Notes: a model not told the origin generated them from the letters alone. A stretch of DNA of 64,000 bases from Romboutsia_E sp900604535 (GCF_900604535.1 NZ_UWOT01000004.1:124001-188000), one strand, 5' to 3'. Counted from the first letter of the stretch, positions 24,728-34,443 are shown. Program-made: numbers and translations.

Positions 24728-25558
24728 TTATTGTTCATCATCTAATTTTATAGCATCTTGCATATATTCATCTATTTTGCCTTCATCTTGTAATTTCTTT
24801 ATAACATTGTTAGTTAATTCTATTAAAGATTCATTTTTATCACTTTTCTTAAATGCTACTGCTGCACTTTCTTCACAATCTTCTCCTACATTACTATTTC
24901 CTATTGCAACATTATCATAGTTTTCAATATTTATTGCAGCAACATTCTTTCCAGTTACTATAGCATCTATATTTCCATTTTGAAGTTCTAACATTAAATC
25001 TGGTGTTTTAGCTAAACTTTTATAGTCTGTACAACCTAATTCGTCTACTACAAATGCTTCTTGAGTACTTCCTCTTTGAACTCCAATCTTTATATTTTTT
25101 AAATCTTCATCAGATTTTATTTTATCTTCATCACCTTTTTTTACTATTACTACATTTTTATCTTCATAATATAAATTAGAAAAATCAACGCTTTTTTCTC
25201 TTTCTTCATTAGGTGTCATACAGGCTAATACTATATCTGCCTTATCTGCATTTAACGCTCCTAATAATCCATCAAAATCCATATCCATAAATTCTAAATC
25301 AACGCCAATCTCATCGGCTATTTCTTTAGCTATCATAACATCAAAGCCAACTATGGTATCTTTACCATCTATCATTTTATGGAATTCATATGGTGAATAC
25401 TCTGCACTTGTTGCTAATACTAATTTCCCAGAATCTTTTATCTGTTGTAATTCATCCTTAGCTTCATCTTTACTTTCATTTGATGAACTACATGCTGCCA
25501 TTCCTAATGATAGTGTAAATACTATACCTAAACCCATTAATTTCTTTAATATCTTCAT
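24728..25558 (-). CDS. Polar amino-acid ABC transporter substrate-binding lipoprotein
   Basis: 276 residues. Lipobox GMAAC near residue 22, then GKLVLATSAEYSPYEF and VGFDVMIAKEIADEIG. First gene of the operon, directly after the T-box leader. Acidic overall. The T-box specifier (probably AAG) suggests lysine or a related basic amino acid as the transported ligand; the protein sequence alone does not decide this. Confidence 0.9.
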   Translation of the reverse strand: MKILKKLMGLGIVFTLSLGMAACSSSNESKDEAKDELQQIKDSGKLVLATSAEYSPYEFHKMIDGKDTIVGFDVMIAKEIADEIGVDLEFMDMDFDGLLGALNADKADIVLACMTPNEEREKSVDFSNLYYEDKNVVIVKKGDEDKIKSDEDLKNIKIGVQRGSTQEAFVVDELGCTDYKSLAKTPDLMLELQNGNIDAIVTGKNVAAINIENYDNVAIGNSNVGEDCEESAAVAFKKSDKNESLIELTNNVIKKLQDEGKIDEYMQDAIKLDDEQ

Positions 25559-25607
25559 AATAATTCCTCCCTATTTATAATAAAAAATTTATTTGAGTAT
25601 AAAAAAA

Positions 25608-25657
25608 GCCCCTTAGCTATAATAGCTAAGAGACGAATTATATCCGCGTTACCACTC
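25608..25657 (-). terminator. Second T-box core and terminator (promoter-distal)
   Basis: T-box core at 25657-25644 and terminator stem TCTCTTAGCTA/TAGCTAAGGGGC (25634-25608) followed by TTTTTTT. It lacks its own Stem I. About 45 bases including TTATCAAAAAGAGTGG repeat the first module. Confidence 0.85.
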
Positions 25658-25696
25658 TTTTTGATAAATCATTCATATCAAAATAATGTTTACAAA

Positions 25697-25753
25697 TAAA
25701 AAAGCCTCTTAGTCATAATGACTAAGAGACGAATTATATCCGCGTTACCACTC
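25697..25753 (-). terminator. First T-box core and terminator (promoter-proximal)
   Basis: T-box core at 25753-25740 and terminator stem GTCTCTTAGTCA/TGACTAAGAGGC (25730-25704) followed by a U run (25703-25697). Confidence 0.88.
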
Positions 25754-25953
25754 TTTTTGATAAGTTTAACTTATCCTCTCAAACCCTTAAGGCGGGCTAT
25801 CCAATTATCATACTATTAATTTCTGATAATCTCCTCCAAAGCTCTTTTCACTCTAAACTTCAATACTAGGCTCACACCAATTCCTAGCTCGCTGAAAATC
25901 CACTTAGGTTACTTTCTTTTTCTTAGGATTTCTTATTTGAAATTGTTAATACA

Positions 25954-25982
25954 ATTGTAGTGTTATAAGCCTTAAGTGTCAA
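25954..25982 (-). promoter_or_regulatory. Sigma-A promoter of the T-box/amino-acid transporter operon
   Basis: Minus strand TTGACA (25982-25977), 17 bases, TACAAT (25959-25954). A perfect -35 and near-perfect -10, placing transcription start near 25947, just before Stem I. Confidence 0.85.
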
Positions 25983-26053
25983 TTTTATTTTTTGAATTAT
26001 ATATATTTTTTTAATTTTATGAATAATGTATTCATTATTAAATATTTACATAT

Positions 26054-28093
26054 TTAAATATGTATAACATTATTTAATACACATACTCTATAATTTAAAA
26101 TTCTTGTTCCATCAGAAAACTTAACTCTAATAGAATCTCCATCTTTAGATACTATAGTTCCCTCTTTGAATTTCTTATGGTATATTGTGTCACCTATATT
26201 TATATTATCCATTTCTTCTTTAGTAGGAGCTTTAATATCATCTATAAAAGTTGATACAGATACTTTTTTTCCATACTTATTTTGTGGTGAGCTTATACAT
26301 AAATTTTCTTCAGCTCTGGTAATAGCAACATACATAAGTCTTCTTTCTTCTTCAATTTGGTTATCTTTTTTATCGTCATCATCTAAATCATATGATTTTT
26401 CATGAGGTATAGTTCCCTCATTTACTCCTATAATATATACGTTCTTAAATTCTAATCCTTTGGCACTATGCATTGTTGTAAATATTACACCATCGCTTTG
26501 ATCTTTGTGTTTATTATCTGCAACTTCTGATTTCACTCTATCTATATGATCTAAATAATCTTTTATCGTTTTAAAATTACTTGCAGAACTTTCTAATTCG
26601 TTTAAAATCTCAATTAATCCATTTGTTTTAATCTTTCTATTTGAACAATAATCTAAGATATATATATCATATTCTAAACTTGTCCTAATGTAAGAAATTG
26701 CATTTTGAGGACTTAATGTTTTTAAGTAACTTAAATCAATATCTAAGTCATTTATAGTTTTTACTTGTTTTGGATGAAGGTTGCACTTAGTTATTAAAGC
26801 ATTTATAAAGTCTTTCTCATCTTTTATACTATTTATACTATCTCTAGATATATATCTAAATGGCTTATTTATAATCCTAACCCAATCTTTAGTTGAACTA
26901 GGATCAAGCCCTAATCTTAAATATGCAAGTATATCCTGAGATGCCCAATGGTCATATATAGTAACTATAGAATCTTTAACTACAAAAGGTATCCTCATAT
27001 CCATAAATACATCCACTAAAGCTCTCGATTGTATATTAGTTCTATATATAACAGCAAAATCACTGTACTCTACAAAGTCTTTTTTTACCTCATCTAATAT
27101 TTCTTTTCCAATAATAACAGCTTCTTCTTCTGAGTCTTTTGGAGCTATATAATTTATATTTCCTCCATTTCCTTGACTACATTTTATTACTTTTTCATAT
27201 CTATTTGAGTTTTTTTCTATTAATCTATTTGCAATATCTATAATTTCACCTTTAGATCTATAATTTATATCTAATAGAATCTTTTTAGTTCCTTCAAAGT
27301 ATTCTTCAAATTCTAATAAAAAATCTGGTCTTGCCCCTCTGAATCCATATATACTTTGATCTTCATCTCCAACAACAAATATATTATTTAAAGGATTAGC
27401 TATTAACTTTAATACCTCAAATTGAACTTTATTTATATCTTGAAATTCGTCTACTAAAATATATCTATATGCATTTCTTACTGTTTCTAAAGCTTTCATA
27501 TTATTTTTAAGCAAAAAATAAGTTCTAAGTAGCATATCATCAAAATCTATTTTTTTCACTTGATGCTTATGCTCCTCATATAAATTATAGGCTTTAATAA
27601 ACTCATCTTTACTCATAACTTCTGAATTAAAATCAACTTTATCCATTAATTCGTTTTTGACAAAGGAAATTTCATTTATAAATTGCCCAATTACTTCATC
27701 ATCTTCTCCATTTTCAATATTTAAGCTTTTTAAAATTCCCTTTATTGCTAGTCTTTTAGACTTCTCGTCTAATATACTATCTAAGCTATATTTTTCAAAA
27801 TGTCTTAATATCCTAAAAAATACTGAGTGGAATGTTCCATATGTAACTTTGTTCATTTTTAAATCTTTACTTAAAGCCATAGATCTATTTTTCATTTCTA
27901 TAGAAGATGCTTTTGTAAAGCTTATAGCAAGTATGCTCGTTGGTTTTATATTGTTATTTACAACCATATTTGCAATCCTATGAGTAATAACTCTTGTCTT
28001 TCCTGAACCAGGACCTGCAAGAACCATACAAGGGCCATCTAAGTGACATACTGCCTGCCTTTGATTTTCATTTAATGTATCTATATTTATCAT
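26054..28093 (-). CDS. UvrD/Rep-family DNA helicase
   Basis: About 679 residues; superfamily 1A 3'-5' helicase. Motifs: LNENQRQAVCHLDGP (Q), LAGPGSGKTRVITHRIAN (I), ILVDEFQDINKVQFEVL (II), VVGDEDQSIYGFRGARPDF (III), LDINYRSKGEI (IV), FTTMHSAKGLEFKNVYIIG (V) and EERRLMYVAITRAEENL (VI). The last 50 residues (GDTIYHKKFKEGTIV) form the Tudor-like tail seen in PcrA. It is shorter than PcrA (about 740) with a reduced 2B region. The ATG at 28093 follows AAGGTGG; the in-frame GTG at 28102 is inside that site. Confidence 0.92.
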   Translation of the reverse strand: MINIDTLNENQRQAVCHLDGPCMVLAGPGSGKTRVITHRIANMVVNNNIKPTSILAISFTKASSIEMKNRSMALSKDLKMNKVTYGTFHSVFFRILRHFEKYSLDSILDEKSKRLAIKGILKSLNIENGEDDEVIGQFINEISFVKNELMDKVDFNSEVMSKDEFIKAYNLYEEHKHQVKKIDFDDMLLRTYFLLKNNMKALETVRNAYRYILVDEFQDINKVQFEVLKLIANPLNNIFVVGDEDQSIYGFRGARPDFLLEFEEYFEGTKKILLDINYRSKGEIIDIANRLIEKNSNRYEKVIKCSQGNGGNINYIAPKDSEEEAVIIGKEILDEVKKDFVEYSDFAVIYRTNIQSRALVDVFMDMRIPFVVKDSIVTIYDHWASQDILAYLRLGLDPSSTKDWVRIINKPFRYISRDSINSIKDEKDFINALITKCNLHPKQVKTINDLDIDLSYLKTLSPQNAISYIRTSLEYDIYILDYCSNRKIKTNGLIEILNELESSASNFKTIKDYLDHIDRVKSEVADNKHKDQSDGVIFTTMHSAKGLEFKNVYIIGVNEGTIPHEKSYDLDDDDKKDNQIEEERRLMYVAITRAEENLCISSPQNKYGKKVSVSTFIDDIKAPTKEEMDNINIGDTIYHKKFKEGTIVSKDGDSIRVKFSDGTRILNYRVCVLNNVIHI

Positions 28094-28197
28094 AATTACC
28101 ACCTTGAAGTATTATTTTCTTACTTTATAATGTTTATATAATATTTTATAATATTACCAAACTATTATAATATAGAATCTAAAAAAGGAGAAATTTT

Positions 28198-29112
28198 ATG
28201 GAGATAATTAAGCATATATGTGATGATTTTATAGATATCCCTAAAAATCACTTTGTATTTGATATAGAAACAACTGGTCTTAGTCCCAAATTTAGTAAGG
28301 TTATATTAATTGGAATTGTTTATAATGAAAATAATAAAACAATAATAAAACAATTCTTTGCTTTAAATGAAAATGAAGAAAAAGAATTATTGTTAGCATT
28401 TATAAATAATATAAATTCATTTGAAAAACATATAACCTTTAATGGATTTACTTTTGATATACCTTTTTTAAATTCTAGGTTAAAAAAACATAACATAGAC
28501 TTTCACTTAAATAAAGATGATGATATAGATATATTAAGAATCGTTAAACCTTATAAAGAAAAACTATGTCTTTTAGATTGTAAACTTAAAACTATAGAAA
28601 AATACCTTGGAATAGATAGAAATGATACTATATCTGGAAAAGAAAGTGTAGAACTTTATAAAGAGTTTGAAGCTTCACAAAATGAAACTATTAAAAGCAA
28701 TATATTACTTCATAATTATGAAGATATTTATTATCTTTCTAAAATGCTTAAAATACAAGATATTATTATTAAAAATTTAAATCCATTAATATTAGATATA
28801 AATAATCAAATACTAAAATTAGTTCCTACAAATTATAAAATAACTAAAACTAATTTAATTATGAAGTATAAAATTTTTTCAGGTGATATATATAATATAA
28901 AAATTTATAAAGACAACTATTCTATCTTCTCTGAAAAAAATAATTTAAATATTGATATAGATATAAACAAAGGAATAGATTCAAATAACAATGAAATATT
29001 ATTTTATAAATTATCAACTATAATACCATTAAAATTTAATGCTGATATTTTAGAAGATAATATAAACTCATTATGTAATTTTTTAGTAAAAAAGGAATTA
29101 ACTTTAATATAG
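28198..29112 (+). CDS. RNase H-like 3'-5' exonuclease domain protein (YprB-like)
   Basis: 304 residues. DEDD-type nuclease motifs: FDIETTGLSPKF (motif I, first Asp and Glu), FNGFTFDIPFL (motif II), and HNYEDIYYLSKM (motif III Asp). This is the ribonuclease-H-like domain found in YprB and related Firmicute proteins. The C-terminal 110 residues are Asn/Ile/Lys-rich and unassigned. Ribosome binding site AAAGGAG. Divergent from the UvrD-like helicase with a 104-base gap, so a shared role in DNA metabolism is plausible. Confidence 0.75.
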   Translation: MEIIKHICDDFIDIPKNHFVFDIETTGLSPKFSKVILIGIVYNENNKTIIKQFFALNENEEKELLLAFINNINSFEKHITFNGFTFDIPFLNSRLKKHNIDFHLNKDDDIDILRIVKPYKEKLCLLDCKLKTIEKYLGIDRNDTISGKESVELYKEFEASQNETIKSNILLHNYEDIYYLSKMLKIQDIIIKNLNPLILDINNQILKLVPTNYKITKTNLIMKYKIFSGDIYNIKIYKDNYSIFSEKNNLNIDIDINKGIDSNNNEILFYKLSTIIPLKFNADILEDNINSLCNFLVKKELTLI

Positions 29113-29230
29113 GCTTTTAGTATCTAAATTTATAACTATATACATTAAATAATTAAATTTATATAAATAATACTTTTTGTATATACTAACTTCATATAGA
29201 TATTTTAATATTTATAGAAGAGGTAGAATT

Positions 29231-30487
29231 ATGGGCGAAATGAATCTTGCAGAAATAAGTTCTAACGAATTACTTCTCATAATAGCATCAATTACAGTAT
29301 TAGGTGTAATTGGTGGATTTATAGGAGAAAAATTAAAAATACCTGATGTTGTTATATACCTTTTGTTTGGAGTTGCATTTGGACCTACATTTTTAAATGC
29401 AGTTAATATAGATGCTTTTCCAGTTGCCAACGAACTTATACTAACATTTGGTTCTGCATTTATTCTTTATGAAGGTGGTAGAGAGGTAAAATTAAAAATT
29501 TTAAATGAAGTTAAAATAACAGTTTTACTTTTATCATCTCTTGGGGTATTTATAACAGCTGGAATAGTAGCATTACCATCTTATTTTATATTAGACTTAC
29601 CAATTGGTACTAGTATGCTTTTAGGTTCTATAATAGCTTCTACTGATCCTGCAAGCTTAATACCAGTATTCAAACAATTTCCAGTTAAAAATAGGTTAAA
29701 GCAAACTGTAATAAGTGAGTCTGCATTTAATGATGCATTTGGAGCTATATTATTTTCAACTGTATTTGTAGGCCTTACATCATCTGGAAAAATGTATTTA
29801 TCTCAAATCATTTTTAAACTATTTTATATGATAGTAGTTGGAATAGTTGTAGGTACTATCATTGCACTAATAGCTACAGCACTAACATCAGAAAAAAAAT
29901 ATGGTGTATTTGCAAAATATGAGGCTTTAATTTCTATAATAATAGTAATATTTGCTTATGAAATTTCAGAAAAACTTGGTGGTAGTGGATATATGTCTGT
30001 CTTTATATCAGGTTTAGTTGCTGGAAATAAAAAAGTATTTGGATTTTGGATTGCTGATGAAATTTATATGGAAGGAATTCATTTTAGAGAAAATATATCA
30101 AAAATCGCTAGAATGTGTATATTTATAATATTAGGTACTCATTTAGATTTGAATTCCCTAATTAAATATGGTAATAAAGTATTTTTAGTTATACTAGTTT
30201 TTACATTTGTAACTAGACCAATAGTTGTAATGATTTGTACAGCTTTTGATAGGAAAGTTGAATGGAGCTGGAATGAAAAAATATTTATGATGTGGGTGAG
30301 AGAAACTGGAGTTATACCTGCAGCATTATCAGGTATTGTAGTATCGTCTAAAATACCTGGGTATAATGTGATTTCATCTACAGTATTTATGGCGATTATA
30401 TTTACACTTTTAGTTCAAGCTAGCACTACAGGTATTGTAGCTAAAAAGTTAAATGTTTTAGAAAAAGATATAGTAAAAGAGGGTTAA
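29231..30487 (+). CDS. NhaP-type Na+(K+)/H+ antiporter (CPA1 family)
   Basis: About 418 residues and 12-13 transmembrane segments. GEKLKIPDVVIYLLFGVAFGP, SIIASTDPASLIPVF and VISESAFNDAFGAILFSTVF (with the Asn-Asp pair of electroneutral CPA1 exchangers) are clear. The frame is open from 29177, but GAAGAGGTAG precedes the ATG at 29231 and the leader before it (MYILTSYRYFN) is not conserved-looking. Its terminator overlaps the 3' end of the convergent ClC gene. Confidence 0.88.
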   Translation: MGEMNLAEISSNELLLIIASITVLGVIGGFIGEKLKIPDVVIYLLFGVAFGPTFLNAVNIDAFPVANELILTFGSAFILYEGGREVKLKILNEVKITVLLLSSLGVFITAGIVALPSYFILDLPIGTSMLLGSIIASTDPASLIPVFKQFPVKNRLKQTVISESAFNDAFGAILFSTVFVGLTSSGKMYLSQIIFKLFYMIVVGIVVGTIIALIATALTSEKKYGVFAKYEALISIIIVIFAYEISEKLGGSGYMSVFISGLVAGNKKVFGFWIADEIYMEGIHFRENISKIARMCIFIILGTHLDLNSLIKYGNKVFLVILVFTFVTRPIVVMICTAFDRKVEWSWNEKIFMMWVRETGVIPAALSGIVVSSKIPGYNVISSTVFMAIIFTLLVQASTTGIVAKKLNVLEKDIVKEG

Positions 30488-30502
30488 TTGCCCTCTTTTT
30501 TT
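30475..30502 (+). terminator. Terminator of the NhaP gene
   Basis: AAAAGAGGG pairs with CCCTCTTTT followed by TTT. The stop codon of the antiporter lies within the loop. Confidence 0.85.
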
Positions 30503-32066
30503 AATTAATAGTTGATATTAACTCTATTTCATCCATTACTTTAGAGTACATACTCTCATCCATCATTATTGTAAGATAATCTCCACTTATTATTTCAGTA
30601 TCACCTCTAGGTATTATTTCTTTATTCCCCCTTAAAATCGAAACTACTAAGCAATTTTTAGGCCATGATACATCTTTTATTTTCCTTCCATCTATATCAC
30701 TATTCATATGTACTGCCATTTCTAATAATAACTTTTTACTTTCATTTACATCATACTTGTATGGTGACTTTAATAATATTCTTTCTAGTAAACTTTCATA
30801 AATTGGACTGGAATTTAATATATCTGACGTTAACTGAGATACAACGACTACAATAGCTAGTGCCAATAAATGATCTAATGATCCAGTCATCTCTGATATT
30901 AGAATTATTGCTGTTATAGGAGCCTTTACTATTGCTGCAAAATGAGCTGCCATTGCGAGAATAATAAAATTAACAATATAAGTATTCTCTATACCTAAGT
31001 AGGTAACAAATAAATCTCCTGTTAAATTACCAACTAATGCACCTAAAACTAATAGTGGAAAGAATATTCCTCCAGGCACGCCTGATCCAAAACATATAAA
31101 TGTAAATAAAAATTTAATTACTATAAAGCTTAATAATATTGATAATGAGAAATTTTGATTTTTTAAATCCATTATTAAATCATGTCCACCACCTAGTAAT
31201 ATAGGACATAATATACCTACTATTCCCGTAATAATAAATGGTATTATGCACTTTAACTCTGTACTCAATTTAGATTTTTTGAATATTTCTTGAGTCTTTA
31301 ATATTCCTCTATTAAAAATAACGCCACTAACTCCTATTACTAATCCCAAAATAATTAATGACCAATAATACTTTAACGGCAAATTATTTACTTTTTCAAA
31401 ATATAATGACGGTGTAACTCCAAAGAATTGCTTAGATACAAAATCTGCACCTAAAGATGCTATCATTGCAGATAATAAAACTAATGGTGAGAAATTTTTA
31501 TGAGTCTCTTCTAATGCAAACATAACTCCTGATATTGGTGCATTAAATGCTGCTGATAACCCTGCACTAGCTCCACTAGTTATTAAATATTTTTCCTCAT
31601 TATCTAGATTTTTTAACTTTTTAGATACTCCTTCTCCAATACAAGCTCCCATTTGAACAGAAGGACCTTCTCTACCAACAGATAACCCTGCACATAAACA
31701 AATAAGTCCCCCAACAAACTTATATAATAGTGTCGTAAACCAATTAATACTTAATCTTCTAGTTAATATACCTTCTACTTGTGGTATACCACTTCCACTT
31801 ATCATGGGCTCTTTTTTTACACATTTACCAACTAAATATCCTAATGCTATCATTAATAAAAAAACTAATCCTATAAATATATAACTTTCATTAGCCTTTT
31901 TATATAAGTTTAAAAATATAGGTGAAATATTATTTAAAATTAATCTATGAGCCACAATAGTTAGCCCAACTAAAACACCTACAATTAACGAGTCCAAAAC
32001 TAATTTGTATTTTAAGTTTTGAATCCTCTTTAACATATTAAAAACTCTGTTTCTACTATTTCTCAT
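30501..32066 (-). CDS. ClC-family chloride channel/transporter with C-terminal TrkA-C domain
   Basis: 521 residues. The three selectivity-filter motifs are GSGIPQVEG, GREGPSVQMGACIG (with the gating glutamate) and GSGVPGGIFFPLLVLG. Ten or more hydrophobic helices (about 20-440) are followed by a TrkA-C (RCK-C) domain (about 450-521) that may bind nucleotide or another ligand. The gating Glu argues for Cl-/H+ exchange. Ribosome binding site GAGGGGATG. Confidence 0.92.
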   Translation of the reverse strand: MRNSRNRVFNMLKRIQNLKYKLVLDSLIVGVLVGLTIVAHRLILNNISPIFLNLYKKANESYIFIGLVFLLMIALGYLVGKCVKKEPMISGSGIPQVEGILTRRLSINWFTTLLYKFVGGLICLCAGLSVGREGPSVQMGACIGEGVSKKLKNLDNEEKYLITSGASAGLSAAFNAPISGVMFALEETHKNFSPLVLLSAMIASLGADFVSKQFFGVTPSLYFEKVNNLPLKYYWSLIILGLVIGVSGVIFNRGILKTQEIFKKSKLSTELKCIIPFIITGIVGILCPILLGGGHDLIMDLKNQNFSLSILLSFIVIKFLFTFICFGSGVPGGIFFPLLVLGALVGNLTGDLFVTYLGIENTYIVNFIILAMAAHFAAIVKAPITAIILISEMTGSLDHLLALAIVVVVSQLTSDILNSSPIYESLLERILLKSPYKYDVNESKKLLLEMAVHMNSDIDGRKIKDVSWPKNCLVVSILRGNKEIIPRGDTEIISGDYLTIMMDESMYSKVMDEIELISTIN

Positions 32067-32117
32067 TTGCTCATCCCCTCAAAATAATTTTATACAAATT
32101 CTAATTGATTTACAATT

Positions 32118-32936
32118 TTACTTTAGTAGTATTTCAATTTTTGCTAATGATTTTACCTCTCCATTACTGCTAACTCTGGTCATCTCATATATTTCATAAA
32201 ATTCCCCAATAACATCTATATTGTTATTTTTTATATACTCAATTACATTATAATAATACTTTTTATTATCATAAAAATTATCATCAAAATAAAAAGTCAA
32301 ATAATTACCTTCTTTAAGAGTTACTATATCTTCTTCATTAATTAATACATTATAATCTAATTCTAACATTGCTTTTGTGTATATCAATTCATTTTGTTTT
32401 ACTATTCCATCATAAGACGTCTCAAATGCTATTTTTACATCTGAGCAATTATATTCTTTTTCTATTTCTCTTAGTGATTTTCTTAATTGTATTTCAAATT
32501 CCTCTGTATATCTTCTTGTATATGTATATTTTTTTAATTTTCTTTCTTTATTATATTTTATAAAAAATTTATTTATCCCAACGTCTAAAGCTTCACTTAT
32601 GCTACTTTCAAGATTCTGTATACTTTTTTTAATATTATTTAATTCTACTATCTTTTTATCTATAATATGTTTTTGATTTTTTATGATATTTAATATTGAG
32701 TCTAGTGACGTATAATCATTCTTTATTTCTTTTATTTCTTCTAAGGATAATCCAATTGCTTTACATTTTTTAATTAGATCTATTGTTATAAAGCTTTGTG
32801 TTGAATAATATCTATATCCTGTTTTTTCATTTATATATTCTGGCTTAAGTATTCCAACCCTATCATAATGTCTTAGTGTTTCAATTGATATATTATGTAA
32901 TTTTGACATTTCTCCTATCGAAAAATATTTTTTCAT
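32118..32936 (-). CDS. MerR-family regulator with GyrI-like effector domain
   Basis: 272 residues. Winged HTH at the N-terminus: FSIGEMSKLHNISIETLRHYDRVGILKPEYINEKTGYRYYS, beginning at residue 5 (key residues IGE, RHYD, GYRYY). A coiled coil (about 75-120) and an effector domain (about 125-272, similar to BmrR/GyrI) follow. It lies directly downstream of the MATE gene whose promoter has the 19-base spacer that MerR proteins act on, so the pump is its likely target. Confidence 0.88.
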   Translation of the reverse strand: MKKYFSIGEMSKLHNISIETLRHYDRVGILKPEYINEKTGYRYYSTQSFITIDLIKKCKAIGLSLEEIKEIKNDYTSLDSILNIIKNQKHIIDKKIVELNNIKKSIQNLESSISEALDVGINKFFIKYNKERKLKKYTYTRRYTEEFEIQLRKSLREIEKEYNCSDVKIAFETSYDGIVKQNELIYTKAMLELDYNVLINEEDIVTLKEGNYLTFYFDDNFYDNKKYYYNVIEYIKNNNIDVIGEFYEIYEMTRVSSNGEVKSLAKIEILLK

Positions 32937-32953
32937 ATTATTCTCTCCTAATC

Positions 32954-32984
32954 AAAAAGGGTGTGAATATATTATTTCACACCC
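32954..32984 (-). terminator. Terminator of the MATE gene
   Basis: GGGTGTGAA pairs with TTCACACCC on the minus strand, followed by TTTTTG. Confidence 0.85.
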
Positions 32985-32992
32985 ATTATTTT

Positions 32993-34318
32993 CTATGCCA
33001 TTTCTGTAACATTATAATATTCAGTAGATTTTGATGTATTTCTTTTGATATTAGTAATTAAATTTATAGATATAAATGTAATAGTTTCAGAGAATAAAGT
33101 TCCACCCCATACTCCATTTATACCAAATACCTTAGAAAGCATTATAAGTCCTATTGGTAAGAATATTACTGATCTAAATAAACAAATTAAATTTGAATAC
33201 TTTGGCATTTCTATAGCTTGATAATAAACTATTGTATTTAAATTTAATCCTACAAAGAAATAACTTAAAACAGTTACTCTTATTCCTATATACGCTAATT
33301 CTATTATTTCCTTATCTAATGTAAATATTTGTATTAAATTTCTTCCAAATAAATAACAAACTATAGTAGCTATACAAGTAAATAAGATAGATGAAATACA
33401 ATTTATTTTATAAAATTGCATCATCTTTTCACTGTCTTTTCTTCCATAATTATAACTTATTAGTGGCTGCGTACCTAGTGTTAGACCAAATAATACCATG
33501 TATATATTGGTACCTATATAGTTAATTATACTATATGCAGAAACACCTATTTCTCCTATAGTTTTAGTTATTATCACATTATGAAGTAATACTATAACAG
33601 AGAAACTTGCTTGTGCAAAAAATGATGGGAATCCTATCTTTAAAAATTCTTTTATAGTATCTATTTTTAATTTTACCTGTCCAAAACTTAGATATCCTTT
33701 TTTTCTTATGAAATGAGGTAATAATATACTTACAGTTACTATTTGACCTAATCCTGTAGCTATTGCTGCACCTTTTATTCCAAATCCAAACTTAAATATA
33801 AATACATAATCTAGTATTATATTAGTTATAGCTCCTGATATTATTGAAACCATAGCTAATTTAGGTTTATTGTCATTTCTAACAAAGCTATTTAAAACTA
33901 TACCTATTAAATTTGGTATAGAGAATAACGCATAGAATCTTAAGTATTCTATAGATAGTCCTTGTAAATTATTTGTTGCACCTAGTAATTGTACTATTTG
34001 CTTAGTAAAAATTACACATATTATACTGATAAATACACTTAATATTAACAGAAATTTACATACCTGTCTAAATATATTAACTGCTTTATCAATGTCTTTA
34101 GCTCCTATATTTTTCGAAACTAAAGCACCTCCGCCTACAGCCATCATATTTGCCATACCAACTAAGATTACTGTAAATGGTAAAACTATATTAACCGCTG
34201 CAAGTGCTGCATCTCCTACACCTTGTCCTACAAATATTCCATCTATAATTGTATATAATGCCGATATAAACATAGAAAATGCGGATGGAATAGCGTATTT
34301 TAAAAATTCATTTATCAT
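32993..34318 (-). CDS. MATE family multidrug efflux transporter
   Basis: 441 residues with 12 transmembrane segments in two MATE repeats: ISALYTIIDGIFVGQGVGDAALAAVN in the first half and FAQASFSVIVLLHNVIITKTIGE in the second (FVGQGVG and GEIGVSAYSI as landmarks). Closest in type to MepA. It would export cationic drugs or metabolites using Na+ or H+. Regulated by the adjacent MerR protein, judging from its promoter. Confidence 0.9.
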   Translation of the reverse strand: MINEFLKYAIPSAFSMFISALYTIIDGIFVGQGVGDAALAAVNIVLPFTVILVGMANMMAVGGGALVSKNIGAKDIDKAVNIFRQVCKFLLILSVFISIICVIFTKQIVQLLGATNNLQGLSIEYLRFYALFSIPNLIGIVLNSFVRNDNKPKLAMVSIISGAITNIILDYVFIFKFGFGIKGAAIATGLGQIVTVSILLPHFIRKKGYLSFGQVKLKIDTIKEFLKIGFPSFFAQASFSVIVLLHNVIITKTIGEIGVSAYSIINYIGTNIYMVLFGLTLGTQPLISYNYGRKDSEKMMQFYKINCISSILFTCIATIVCYLFGRNLIQIFTLDKEIIELAYIGIRVTVLSYFFVGLNLNTIVYYQAIEMPKYSNLICLFRSVIFLPIGLIMLSKVFGINGVWGGTLFSETITFISINLITNIKRNTSKSTEYYNVTEMA

Positions 34319-34350
34319 ATTATTGTCTCCTCTCCTATTTTCTATTACAC

Positions 34351-34381
34351 ATTATAAAGTCTTTTGTAACACAAGAGTCAA
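34351..34381 (-). promoter_or_regulatory. MerR-type promoter of the MATE pump with 19-base spacer
   Basis: TTGACT (34381-34376) and TATAAT (34356-34351) are separated by 19 bases. The spacer contains the imperfect dyad GACTCTTGT-GTT-ACAAAAGAC. A 19-base spacer with a central dyad is the hallmark of promoters untwisted by MerR-family activators. Confidence 0.75.
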
Positions 34382-34443
34382 TCTTTTTGTTGAAAATTTT
34401 CTTATATCCAGTTATATTAAATTTATATTAATTTACTTAAACA

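Larger units (their letters stand above)
25601..25947 (-). promoter_or_regulatory. T-box riboswitch leader with one Stem I and two antiterminator/terminator modules
   Basis: Read on the minus strand. Stem I (about 25935-25835) has the AGUA loop-E strand, the AGCGAGC bulge, and GGTGTGAGCC at the apical part. The specifier strand reads GTGAA-AAG-AGCTTTGGAG, giving AAG (lysine) by the usual GAA-NNN register. Two copies of the T-box core GAGTGGTAACGCGG follow, at 25753-25740 and 25657-25644. Each is followed by its own terminator (25730-25704 and 25634-25608). Uncharged tRNA should pair with the UGGU-type T-box and prevent termination before the ABC operon. The call as a T-box is firm; the lysine reading is less so. 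Confidence 0.92.

Noticed and set aside
22358..25558. Two separate amino-acid transporters
   Set aside because: Only one permease and one ATPase gene exist. The two binding proteins flank them in one operon and are paralogues.
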